Shown: in pieces, positions 14,465-21,280 of the stretch
Layout of the letters: each line of letters starts with the position of its first letter
Numbering within the stretch: the first letter of the stretch is position 1
Source: Lachnospiraceae bacterium UBA3711
Lineage (GTDB): Bacteria > Bacillota > Clostridia > Lachnospirales > Lachnospiraceae
NCBI GenBank assembly: GCA_002371345.1
Contig: DFHY01000039.1
Span: forward strand, 1 to 22,789
Length of the DNA: 22,789 nucleotides
Direction of reading: 5' to 3'
The notes under the pieces: generated by a model
Seen by the model: the letters and a program-made list of their open reading frames with translations, nothing else
Told to the model about the DNA's origin: nothing
Databases searched by the model: none
Made by a program: the position numbers and the translations under genes

Positions 14465-15105
14465 GCACCGTGAAGACAAGAGGCAGTCTTATAGTATTAT
14501 CCGGATTTGCCGGTGTGGGCAAGGGAACCGTTCTGAAGTCATTATTCGAGACGCAGGAGGGCTATGCGTATTCCGTATCAGCCACAACAAGACAGCCGCG
14601 CCCGGGAGAGGTGGACGGCGTACATTATTTCTTCGTCTCGAAGGAACGTTTTGAGGAGATGATCAGGGATGACGAGCTTCTCGAGCACGCTTCGTATGTG
14701 GGCAATTATTACGGAACTCCCAGAGCCTATGTGGAACAGAAGCTTGATGAGGGCTTTGACGTCATTCTCGAGATCGAGGTCCAGGGAGCGCTCAAGATCA
14801 AGGAAAAGGTTCCGGAGGCGGTCCTCATATATATGCTTCCGCCGTCAGCGGATATCCTGTATGAGAGGCTGAAGGGGCGCGGAACAGAGACCGACGAGGT
14901 GATCGGGCGCCGCATGAAAAAAGCGGCTCAGGAAGCCGAGAGCGTCGAACAGTATGATTATATGGTTGTCAATGACGACGCCGATGAATGCGCGGCGCGG
15001 CTGCACGCGCTGATACGTTCCCAGCGCCAGAGAATCAGGAGCAGCCTTACGTTTATAAGAAAACTTGCGAAGGAACTCGCCAACATGTCAGAAAAGGAGA
15101 GATAA
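14461..15105 (+). CDS. gmk: Guanylate kinase
   Basis: Cytoplasmic enzyme that phosphorylates GMP to GDP with ATP; 214 residues from the ATG at 14461. Visible: the P-loop SGFAGVGKGT (about 14-23; the family more often has SGPSGVGKGT), the GMP-binding SATTRQPRPGEVDGVHYFF, YVGNYYGTP, LEIEVQGALKIK (Glu where most homologues have Asp), the lid region RLKGRGTETDEVIGRRM, and YDYMVVNDD. ATG14461 overlaps the remA stop (ATGA). However, GGGAGG at 14455-14460 directly abuts that ATG and is ideally placed (9 bases) for GTG at 14470. That start would give MKTRGSLIVLSG, which matches the common family N-terminus better. Confidence 0.95.
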   Translation: MSTVKTRGSLIVLSGFAGVGKGTVLKSLFETQEGYAYSVSATTRQPRPGEVDGVHYFFVSKERFEEMIRDDELLEHASYVGNYYGTPRAYVEQKLDEGFDVILEIEVQGALKIKEKVPEAVLIYMLPPSADILYERLKGRGTETDEVIGRRMKKAAQEAESVEQYDYMVVNDDADECAARLHALIRSQRQRIRSSLTFIRKLAKELANMSEKER

Positions 15106-15110
15106 CAAAT

Positions 15111-15464
15111 ATGCTGCATCCGTCATATACTGAACTGATGAAGATCATCAACAACGAATCAGAGGACGATACGCCTGTGATCAATTCCCGCTACTCTATC
15201 GTCATGGCAACCGCAAAGCGTGCCAGACAGATCATAGCGGACGAGGATTACAGATCCATTCCCGGCGGCAAGAAGCCCTTATCCGAAGCGGTCAGTGAAC
15301 TGGAGGACGGCCTTATCCGCATCACGTCCAAGGATGAAGGCCTTGAGGATGCCAGAGAGATATCCGAGATGGCGGATCGTTTTGTCGACGAGAACGTTCC
15401 GACTGTCCAGGAGGCTCAGGAGATACTGGATGAGAGAGCCCGGGAGGCGGAAGGCGTCCAGTGA
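15111..15464 (+). CDS. rpoZ: RNA polymerase omega subunit with acidic C-terminal tail
   Basis: 117 residues from the ATG at 15111, chosen because AAGGAGA (15094-15100) lies 10 bases upstream and the protein then begins MLHPSYTELM. The omega core is clear: NSRYSIVMATAKRARQI (about 24-41) followed by KKPLSEAVSELEDGLIRI (about 53-71). Omega helps assemble and stabilise the beta-prime subunit. The core is followed by roughly 45 residues rich in Glu and Asp, making the protein longer than many omega subunits (about 70-90 residues). An upstream in-frame extension into gmk is not needed. Its TGA overlaps the rimO GTG. Confidence 0.92.
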   Translation: MLHPSYTELMKIINNESEDDTPVINSRYSIVMATAKRARQIIADEDYRSIPGGKKPLSEAVSELEDGLIRITSKDEGLEDAREISEMADRFVDENVPTVQEAQEILDERAREAEGVQ

Positions 15465-16798
15465 CACAGTATAAACCAAAGATATTGTTTGTATCACTGG
15501 GCTGCGACAAGAACCGGGTCGACGCGGAGAAGATGCTGGGACTGCTGGGACAGGGGGACTATACCCTTACCGATGATGAGCGGGAGGCTGATGTTATCAT
15601 CGTCAATACATGCTGCTTCATCACGGAGGCGAAGCAGGAGTCCATCGACAGTCTCATCGAGCTTGCAGGGTACAAGCAGGAAGGCCGGTGCCGCGCGCTG
15701 ATCGCGACCGGCTGTATGGCTCAGCGGTACGCGGATGAGATCAGGCAGTCTCTTCCGGAGGTTGACGCCATAGTCGGTACCACGGCGTACGACTCTATCC
15801 GTGAGGTGATAGACAGCGCGCTCAGCGGGCAGCATGTTGAGAAGCTTGACGAACTTAGCAGGATCGCTCTTGAAGACGGAGAACGCATCCTGACTACCGG
15901 CGGCCATTACGCCTACCTCAAGATCGCGGAAGGCTGTGATAAGCACTGTACTTACTGCGCGATACCGCTCATGCGCGGCCCCTACAGGTCGGTTCCCAAG
16001 GAAAGCCTTATACGTGAAGCCGGCAAGCTTGCCGGCGCCGGCGTCAAAGAGCTGATCCTTGTAGCGCAGGAGACAACTCTGTACGGTACGGACCTGTATG
16101 GAAGAAAGTGCCTGCACGAGCTCATCCATGAGCTTGCGCAGATAGAGCAGATCAGGTGGATCAGGGTGCTCTACTGTTATCCGGAGGAGATATACGACGG
16201 GCTTATTGACTGTATGAAAAGCGAGAAGAAGTTCGTTCACTATCTCGATCTTCCGATACAGCACAGCAGTGACGCCATACTGAGGCGGATGGGCAGGCGC
16301 ACCAGCGAGGAGGATCTTCGCCGTATCATCGAAAGGCTCAGGGAGGCTGTCCCCGATATTATTCTCAGGACCACGCTTATCACCGGCTTCCCCGGGGAGA
16401 CAAGGGAGCAGTTCGAGGATCTGTGCCGTTTCATCAATGAGATGGAATTCAACCGTCTTGGAGTGTTTACCTATTCCCAGGAGGAGGGCACTCCGGCTGC
16501 TGCCATGAAAGATCAGATTGATGAGGAGACGAAGCTCGAGCGCAGGGATGAACTGATGGAGCTGCAGCAGGAGATATCACGCGATCTCAATGAGAGGATG
16601 TATGGCATCGAGACAGATGTCATGATAGAGGGGTATGTCCCCGGCGAGAATGTCTTCATAGGGCGGGGATATGGCGACGCCCCCGAGGTCGACGGTTTTA
16701 TCTTTGTCAGTACGGATGAGCCGCTCGAGACAGGCAGCTTTATCAGAGTCAGAATAACCGGCTGCTCCGATTATGACCTGACCGGTGAGATGATCTGA
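15461..16798 (+). CDS. rimO: Ribosomal protein S12 methylthiotransferase RimO
   Basis: 445-residue radical-SAM methylthiotransferase that adds a methylthio group to the conserved Asp of ribosomal protein S12. Domains in order: an N-terminal UPF0004 domain with the auxiliary-cluster cysteines C15 (SLGCDKNRVDAE), C51 (NTCCF) and C85 (TGCMAQRY); the radical SAM CxxxCxxC at C159, C163, C166 (GCDKHCTYCAIP); LITGFPGETREQFEDL; the RimO-typical GVFTYSQEEGTPAA; and a C-terminal TRAM domain (about 375-445). SLGCDKNRVDAE and YSQEEGTPA favour RimO over MiaB. The GTG start at 15461 overlaps the rpoZ TGA and is preceded by AAGG at 15451-15454. Confidence 0.94.
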   Translation: MTQYKPKILFVSLGCDKNRVDAEKMLGLLGQGDYTLTDDEREADVIIVNTCCFITEAKQESIDSLIELAGYKQEGRCRALIATGCMAQRYADEIRQSLPEVDAIVGTTAYDSIREVIDSALSGQHVEKLDELSRIALEDGERILTTGGHYAYLKIAEGCDKHCTYCAIPLMRGPYRSVPKESLIREAGKLAGAGVKELILVAQETTLYGTDLYGRKCLHELIHELAQIEQIRWIRVLYCYPEEIYDGLIDCMKSEKKFVHYLDLPIQHSSDAILRRMGRRTSEEDLRRIIERLREAVPDIILRTTLITGFPGETREQFEDLCRFINEMEFNRLGVFTYSQEEGTPAAAMKDQIDEETKLERRDELMELQQEISRDLNERMYGIETDVMIEGYVPGENVFIGRGYGDAPEVDGFIFVSTDEPLETGSFIRVRITGCSDYDLTGEMI

Positions 16799-16824
16799 CC
16801 GGCCTTAGCATGGATGCGGGCCGG
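16799..16824 (+). repeat. GC-rich hairpin after rimO
   Basis: CCGGCC (16799-16804) pairs with GGCCGG (16819-16824), with an inner GCAT-GG-ATGC helix and small internal asymmetry. It starts directly after the rimO stop. No U-tract follows (CGGAAAAGC), so it is better seen as an mRNA processing or stabilising hairpin or a weak terminator within the operon. The 148-base rimO-pgsA gap otherwise holds only weak promoter-like A/T-rich motifs near 16850-16884. Confidence 0.45.
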
Positions 16825-16946
16825 CGGAAAAGCTTAACGATCGAGATTCTTCAGTAAAACATTTTGCAGCTTAGTAAATAGTATTGCGGCTGACGCGGAT
16901 TGTCGTAACAGATTCCGATGAACTATGCCGGGAAGGGAGAGATACC

Positions 16947-18008
16947 ATGGCTGACAGCAAGGAAATGATTGAGATATCCGGAACCTACGCACCGGAAGAT
17001 ACCACTGTACAGAAGTTTTCAGATACGGGAGAGTTCCGTCCCGCACAGACGGCAGCCCCTGACGGCGGCGCCGCAGGCATAACGGATGCCGCGGTTCCCG
17101 CGGAAGCTGCGGGTATACCGGAACCTGCTTTTGAACCGGCGTCTGCGCCGGCTCCGTCCGTGCCGCCAGTGCCGGGAGCAGAGTCTGTACCGGCGCAGTC
17201 CGCGGCGTTCGTACCGGGAGCAGAGCCTGTACCGTCCCCGGCTTCAGCGCCTGCGCCGGAGCCTGTGCCTGCTCCATCAACGGTATATGAGCAGGCTCCG
17301 GCGTCAGCCCAGGGTCCGGTATCAGGGCAGGTGCCTCCGCATACCCAGGCGCAGCCCCCGTATCAGGCTGAGACGCGCCGGGAGGCGAATGCTTCTCAGA
17401 GGACTGAAAATGCTTCAGCGAAAGCATCCGGTACGAAGAAGAAGTTCTCTCTGAAGGAGTGGGTGCCGGGACCTAATGTTCCGAACCAGCTTACCATAGC
17501 GAGAATCTGCATGATCCCGCTGTATGTCATCTTTATTCTGTGGGTTCCGAAGCCGGCAGGAGACATCCTCGCGATGATCTTATTCATTCTTGCCAGCCTT
17601 ACCGATACCGCGGACGGATATATCGCGAGAAGATACAACTATGTGACGACGTTCGGCAAGTTCATGGATCCGCTGGCGGACAAGCTTCTCGTGTGCTCGG
17701 CTATGATCTGCCTTGTCGACCTCGGAAGAATCGACAGTTGGATCGTTATTATCATTATCGCGCGCGAGTTCATAATATCAGGATTCAGGCTCATAGCCGT
17801 AGAGAAGGGCGTGGTTATCGCCGCGAACATCTGGGGCAAGGTCAAGACTGTCATACAGATGCTCATGGTTATACTGATGACGGCAAACTTCCAGGGATTC
17901 CTGGGCACGCTGGCGCAGATCTTCATGTGGTTCGCACTGGCGCTCACTATCATATCTCTGGCTACATACCTGTTCCAGAACAGGCATGTTCTTCAGGATA
18001 ATAAATAA
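16947..18008 (+). CDS. pgsA: CDP-diacylglycerol-glycerol-3-phosphate phosphatidyltransferase with Pro/Ala-rich N-terminal extension
   Basis: Membrane enzyme that makes phosphatidylglycerol phosphate from CDP-diacylglycerol and glycerol-3-phosphate, the committed step to PG and cardiolipin. The CDP-alcohol phosphotransferase signature is complete: DTADGYIARR beginning at D220, then eight residues, GKFMDPLADK. The core starts at about residue 175 (NVPNQLTIARI) with several transmembrane helices after it. The ATG at 16947 is chosen because AAGGGAG (16933-16939) lies 7 bases upstream; an in-frame ATG at 16884 has no ribosome site. Residues 1-165 are an unusual low-complexity region rich in Pro, Ala, Glu and Gln, with a Lys-rich end (KKKFSLKEW). 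The core alone (about 180 residues) matches a normal PgsA. The extension is probably a disordered cytosolic domain. Confidence 0.92.
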   Translation: MADSKEMIEISGTYAPEDTTVQKFSDTGEFRPAQTAAPDGGAAGITDAAVPAEAAGIPEPAFEPASAPAPSVPPVPGAESVPAQSAAFVPGAEPVPSPASAPAPEPVPAPSTVYEQAPASAQGPVSGQVPPHTQAQPPYQAETRREANASQRTENASAKASGTKKKFSLKEWVPGPNVPNQLTIARICMIPLYVIFILWVPKPAGDILAMILFILASLTDTADGYIARRYNYVTTFGKFMDPLADKLLVCSAMICLVDLGRIDSWIVIIIIAREFIISGFRLIAVEKGVVIAANIWGKVKTVIQMLMVILMTANFQGFLGTLAQIFMWFALALTIISLATYLFQNRHVLQDNK

Positions 18009-18030
18009 TACATATCCAGGCAATGTCATT

Positions 18031-18076
18031 CTGCTTAAGCCTGTTCCGTCTGCCGGACGATCAGGCTGCTAAGCAG
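18031..18076 (+). promoter_or_regulatory. Structured leader hairpin upstream of icd
   Basis: CTGCTTAAGCCTG (18031-18043) pairs with CAGGCT and TAAGCAG (18062-18067 and 18070-18076), with a two-base bulge (18068-18069). The apex contains a second helix, TCCG/CGGA (18045-18048 with 18054-18057). The element ends about 14 bases before the icd Shine-Dalgarno and has no following U-tract. It could be a pgsA 3' end structure, a protein-binding site or an mRNA stabiliser for icd. Confidence 0.45.
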
Positions 18077-18090
18077 ATGATCCTATCTAC

Positions 18091-18096
18091 AGGAGG
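18091..18096 (+). promoter_or_regulatory. Consensus Shine-Dalgarno that selects the TTG start of icd
   Basis: AGGAGG is 9 bases before TTG at 18106 and 24 bases before the next in-frame ATG (18121). The spacing supports TTG as the start and gives MDRIKMTTPLVEMDGDEMTR, the usual family N-terminus. Confidence 0.85.
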
Positions 18097-18105
18097 CTTT
18101 AACAC

Positions 18106-19323
18106 TTGGACAGAATTAAGATGACAACCCCGCTGGTCGAGATGGACGGCGATGAGATGACTCGTATTCTCTGGAAGATCATCAAGGATGAGCTGCTGAT
18201 TCCGTATGTCGATCTTAAGACAGAGTACTATGACCTTGGACTGAAGAAGCGCGATGAGACCGATGATGAGATCACCGTGGAGGCTTCAAACGCCGCGCTG
18301 AGGCTTGGAGTCGCGGTAAAATGCGCGACTATCACACCGAACGCGGACCGTGTCAGGGAATACGGGCTCAAACAGATGTGGAAGAGCCCGAACGGAACTA
18401 TAAGGGCTATCATGGACGGCACGGTATTCCGCTGCCCGATCATCGTGCGCGGAATAGAGCCGAATGTCCGCACATGGAAGAAGCCTATTACTATCGCCCG
18501 CCATGCGTACGGCGACGTGTACAAGAATGCTGAGATCGTGGTTCCCGGAAAGGGTAAGGCCGAGCTTGTCTTTACAGGTGAGGACGGTACTCAGATACGG
18601 GAGCTGATACATGAGTTCGACGGCCCGGGCGTAATACAGGGATGGCACAACATGGACCGCTCTATCGAGAGCTTTGCGCGCAGCTGCTTTGAGTTTGCGC
18701 TTGACGCGAAGCAGGATCTGTGGTTCGCGACTAAGGATACCATTTCCAAGAAATATGACGCGCGGTTCCGCGAGATCTTCGACACCATATTCGAGGATGA
18801 GTATAAGGCACGTTTTGATGAAGCGGGACTCACATATTTCTATACGCTGATCGATGACGCGGTGGCCCGTGTCATGAAGAGCGAAGGCGGCTTTATCTGG
18901 GCGTGCAAGAACTATGACGGAGATGTCATGAGCGACATGCTATCCTCGGCTTTCGGGTCCCTGGCGATGATGACCAGCGTCCTTGTCAACCCTGACGGAA
19001 AGTACGAGTTTGAGGCCGCCCATGGTACGGTTCAGAGGCACTATTACCGTCATCTGAAGGGTGAGGAGACGTCGACCAATTCCGTAGCGACCATATTCGC
19101 GTGGAGCGGCGCGCTCCGGAAGAGAGCGCAGCTTGACTCTCTTCCGGATCTGGAGCATTTCGCTGACGCTCTCGAGAGATCAGTTATCCGTACGATCGAG
19201 GACGGAGAGATGACCGGAGACCTCGCGCTCATCACTTCTCTCAGCAATGTCACCAGGCTCAGCAGCAGAGAGTTTATCTTAGCGATAAAGAGACGTCTGG
19301 AGGAAGAACTGAATGGCATCTGA
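18106..19323 (+). CDS. icd: NADP-dependent isocitrate dehydrogenase (eukaryote-like homodimeric type)
   Basis: 405-residue enzyme converting isocitrate to 2-oxoglutarate with NADP; cytoplasmic. It resembles the eukaryotic-type (subfamily II) homodimeric enzymes rather than the E. coli type. Substrate-site residues are in place: S94, N96 and R100 in KSPNGTIR, R109, R132 and Y135 or Y139 in ARHAYGDVYK. The lysine region ATKDTISKKYDARF and metal aspartates (LIDDAVA, NYDGDVMSD) are present. The coenzyme loop AAHGTVQRHYYRH keeps the Arg-His pair linked to NADP preference, with Gln where many relatives have Thr. The TTG start is set by AGGAGG. The last 11 bases overlap the start of the ParB/BMP fusion gene, implying translational coupling. 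No clear promoter is seen in the 97-base gap from pgsA. Confidence 0.95.
   Translation: MDRIKMTTPLVEMDGDEMTRILWKIIKDELLIPYVDLKTEYYDLGLKKRDETDDEITVEASNAALRLGVAVKCATITPNADRVREYGLKQMWKSPNGTIRAIMDGTVFRCPIIVRGIEPNVRTWKKPITIARHAYGDVYKNAEIVVPGKGKAELVFTGEDGTQIRELIHEFDGPGVIQGWHNMDRSIESFARSCFEFALDAKQDLWFATKDTISKKYDARFREIFDTIFEDEYKARFDEAGLTYFYTLIDDAVARVMKSEGGFIWACKNYDGDVMSDMLSSAFGSLAMMTSVLVNPDGKYEFEAAHGTVQRHYYRHLKGEETSTNSVATIFAWSGALRKRAQLDSLPDLEHFADALERSVIRTIEDGEMTGDLALITSLSNVTRLSSREFILAIKRRLEEELNGI
19299..19306 (+). promoter_or_regulatory. Shine-Dalgarno for the ParB-BMP gene inside icd
   Basis: GGAGGAAG lies within the last codons of icd, 6 bases before the ATG at 19313. It fixes that start and shows that the downstream gene is translated from the icd message. 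Confidence 0.8.
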
Positions 19324-21253
19324 AGACTATATAAAAGCCTTGAGGAGCGGAAAGAGCGCGTACCGCAGAGCTCTTTCAAAGGGAGAGTATCCGTATCTTC
19401 CCGCGCTGGATGAGATTGTGGAGACCCGCAACATCCTGACCGAGGAGCCTCTGGGGCTTGTGAGCATACCGCTTGAGCAGATCGTCGGGACAAAGACAGC
19501 CGGACGGCAGGCGGCGTTTGCCTCGAATTTCATGCCTCTGATGCCGGAGAACAGTGAATTTGCCAGAAAATGGGACGGAGTAGTCAAGTATCATCTGGAT
19601 CAGGGAGTCGGCGATCCTATCGTGGCCTATGAGTATATGAACCGTTTCTATGTCCTTGAGGGAAATAAGCGGGTCAGCGTTCTCAAGTATTTTCAGGCCG
19701 ATTCAATAGAGGGAACCGTTACAAGAATGGTTCCTTATCCTCAGGATACGATAGACAACCAGATTTACTACGAGTTCATGTCATTTTACAAGGACTCGCA
19801 GATCAATTATCTCTCGTTTACAAAGAGGGGCTGCTTCGATCAGCTGACAGAAGCAGTCGGAAAGAAGAGCGGAGAGAAGTGGACTGATGATGAAAAGATG
19901 GACTTCCGCTCCCTCTACAATACCTTCGCGAAGATATTCAGCGCCAGGGGCGGAGACAGTCTGCCTATCACCCCAGGCGACGCGCTTCTCTTTTATCTGT
20001 CGCTCTATAATTACTCGGATGTTCTGAAAAAGAGCACCGACGAGATGAAAGCGGACGTGGATAAGATCTGGGAGGATATTCCGTCCGTTCCCGGCGACGC
20101 TCAGACCAATGAATCAGTGGTATTCAAGCCGTCACAGGAAAGCGGCGGCAATCTGTTTACAAGGTTCTTCGGCCTGCAGAAGGTACGCCAGCTGAAGGTC
20201 GCATTTATCCATGACCGTCCGACAGAGGTTTCGAGCTGGTCATATATGCATGAGCTTGGGCGCATGCAGCTCGATCAGGTATTCGGCGATAAGATACATA
20301 CGGACGCCTATTTTCTTAAGGAGTCCAATTCTGACATCTCAGGGCTTATCGAGTCGGTGATAGCTTCAGGATATCACATGATATTTACGACAAGCACGCG
20401 TTTTCTTGCGGCCAGCCTGAAGGCTTCGATAGAGCATCCTGAGGTAAAGATTCTCAACTGTTCTGTCGGGCAGCCGTACAGAACGCTCAGGACTTATTTC
20501 GGACGTCTGTTCGAGGCGAAGTTCCTGTGCGGCATGATTGCCGGGGCGATGACGCCGAATGATAAGATCGCGTATCAGGCGCCGCTTCCTAACTATGGCA
20601 GCATCGCCGACATCAACGCGTTCGCACTCGGCGCGCAGATGACGAACCCGCGCGCGAAGGTATATCTGCACTGGATGAGCCAGACGGACACGGAATCATT
20701 CCATGACCTTCTGAGCCGTGAGAAGATCTGTGTTGTGTCGGATTCCGACATGATCACCCCGGCTTCGAAGGACCGCAGCTACGGCCTGTATATGACCGGC
20801 AACGGGCTGATGCAGAGACTTGCGACTCCGATATGGAACTGGGGACGCTTCTACGAGCGCATCATCAGAGATTTCCTTCAGGGAAACTGGGACAGCGACA
20901 GGGACGCGAAGCAGAAGCCGGCCATCAATTACTGGTGGGGCATCTCCAGCGGCATCATAGACCTTATCATGTCCGACGAGCTTCCGCACGGCATCGAGAC
21001 TCTGACCAACATCGTAAAAGGCCAGATGTATGTCGACTATTTCAATCCGTTCTGGGGAACATTTCATAAACAGGACGGGTCCGCTGCCGGCAGGAAGGAC
21101 GCGTCACTGACTCCTGAGGAGATCATCACCATGAATTATCTCGCCGACGGAGTGATAGGATCTATACCGAAGAGCTGGGAACTGACTGATGAAGCCCGGG
21201 AGAAGGTTGAGATTGAGGGCCGCATTACTCCCGCAATGACTACTGTTGAATAG
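19313..21253 (+). CDS. Cytoplasmic fusion of a ParB-like domain and a BMP-type ligand-binding domain
   Basis: 646 residues with no signal peptide, lipobox or transmembrane segment. The start is polar (MASEDYIKALRSGKSAYRRA). Residues about 48-140 resemble the ParB/sulfiredoxin-like N-terminal fold: SIPLEQIVG, then GDPIVAYEYMNRFYVLEGNKRVSVLKYF, the 'GNKR' box of ParB-like proteins. Residues about 150-290 are a helical linker. Residues about 294-590 resemble BMP/PnrA-type solute-binding proteins, which usually bind nucleosides outside the cell: VAFIHDRPTEVSSWSYMHELG, HMIFTTSTRF, FEAKFLCGMIAGAMT and PNYGSIADINAFALGAQ. A tail of about 55 residues follows. The gene overlaps icd by 11 bases and precedes a phosphoesterase by 27 bases. 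It may be an intracellular sensor of a small ligand that acts through the ParB-like domain, but DNA or CTP binding is not demonstrated here. Similar proteins are usually annotated as BMP-family transporter components. That label is misleading here, because no export signal or permease genes are present. Confidence 0.75.
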   Translation: MASEDYIKALRSGKSAYRRALSKGEYPYLPALDEIVETRNILTEEPLGLVSIPLEQIVGTKTAGRQAAFASNFMPLMPENSEFARKWDGVVKYHLDQGVGDPIVAYEYMNRFYVLEGNKRVSVLKYFQADSIEGTVTRMVPYPQDTIDNQIYYEFMSFYKDSQINYLSFTKRGCFDQLTEAVGKKSGEKWTDDEKMDFRSLYNTFAKIFSARGGDSLPITPGDALLFYLSLYNYSDVLKKSTDEMKADVDKIWEDIPSVPGDAQTNESVVFKPSQESGGNLFTRFFGLQKVRQLKVAFIHDRPTEVSSWSYMHELGRMQLDQVFGDKIHTDAYFLKESNSDISGLIESVIASGYHMIFTTSTRFLAASLKASIEHPEVKILNCSVGQPYRTLRTYFGRLFEAKFLCGMIAGAMTPNDKIAYQAPLPNYGSIADINAFALGAQMTNPRAKVYLHWMSQTDTESFHDLLSREKICVVSDSDMITPASKDRSYGLYMTGNGLMQRLATPIWNWGRFYERIIRDFLQGNWDSDRDAKQKPAINYWWGISSGIIDLIMSDELPHGIETLTNIVKGQMYVDYFNPFWGTFHKQDGSAAGRKDASLTPEEIITMNYLADGVIGSIPKSWELTDEAREKVEIEGRITPAMTTVE

Positions 21254-21280
21254 CACTGTGGATCAGCATGGTGGAAGAAC

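Noticed and set aside
14988..15110. Longer rpoZ reading frame starting inside gmk
   Set aside because: The upstream 41 codons overlap gmk in another frame and lack omega homology. A good ribosome site supports the ATG at 15111.
15494..16264. Open frame of 256 codons antisense to rimO
   Set aside because: It is a shadow of the conserved rimO frame, with no own motifs.
16850..16884. Promoter ahead of pgsA
   Set aside because: TTCAGT and TAGTAA/TAGTAT can be paired loosely, but neither is a convincing match. It was not listed as a feature.
16884..16946. Earlier pgsA start at ATG 16884
   Set aside because: No Shine-Dalgarno precedes it, whereas AAGGGAG stands 7 bases before ATG 16947.
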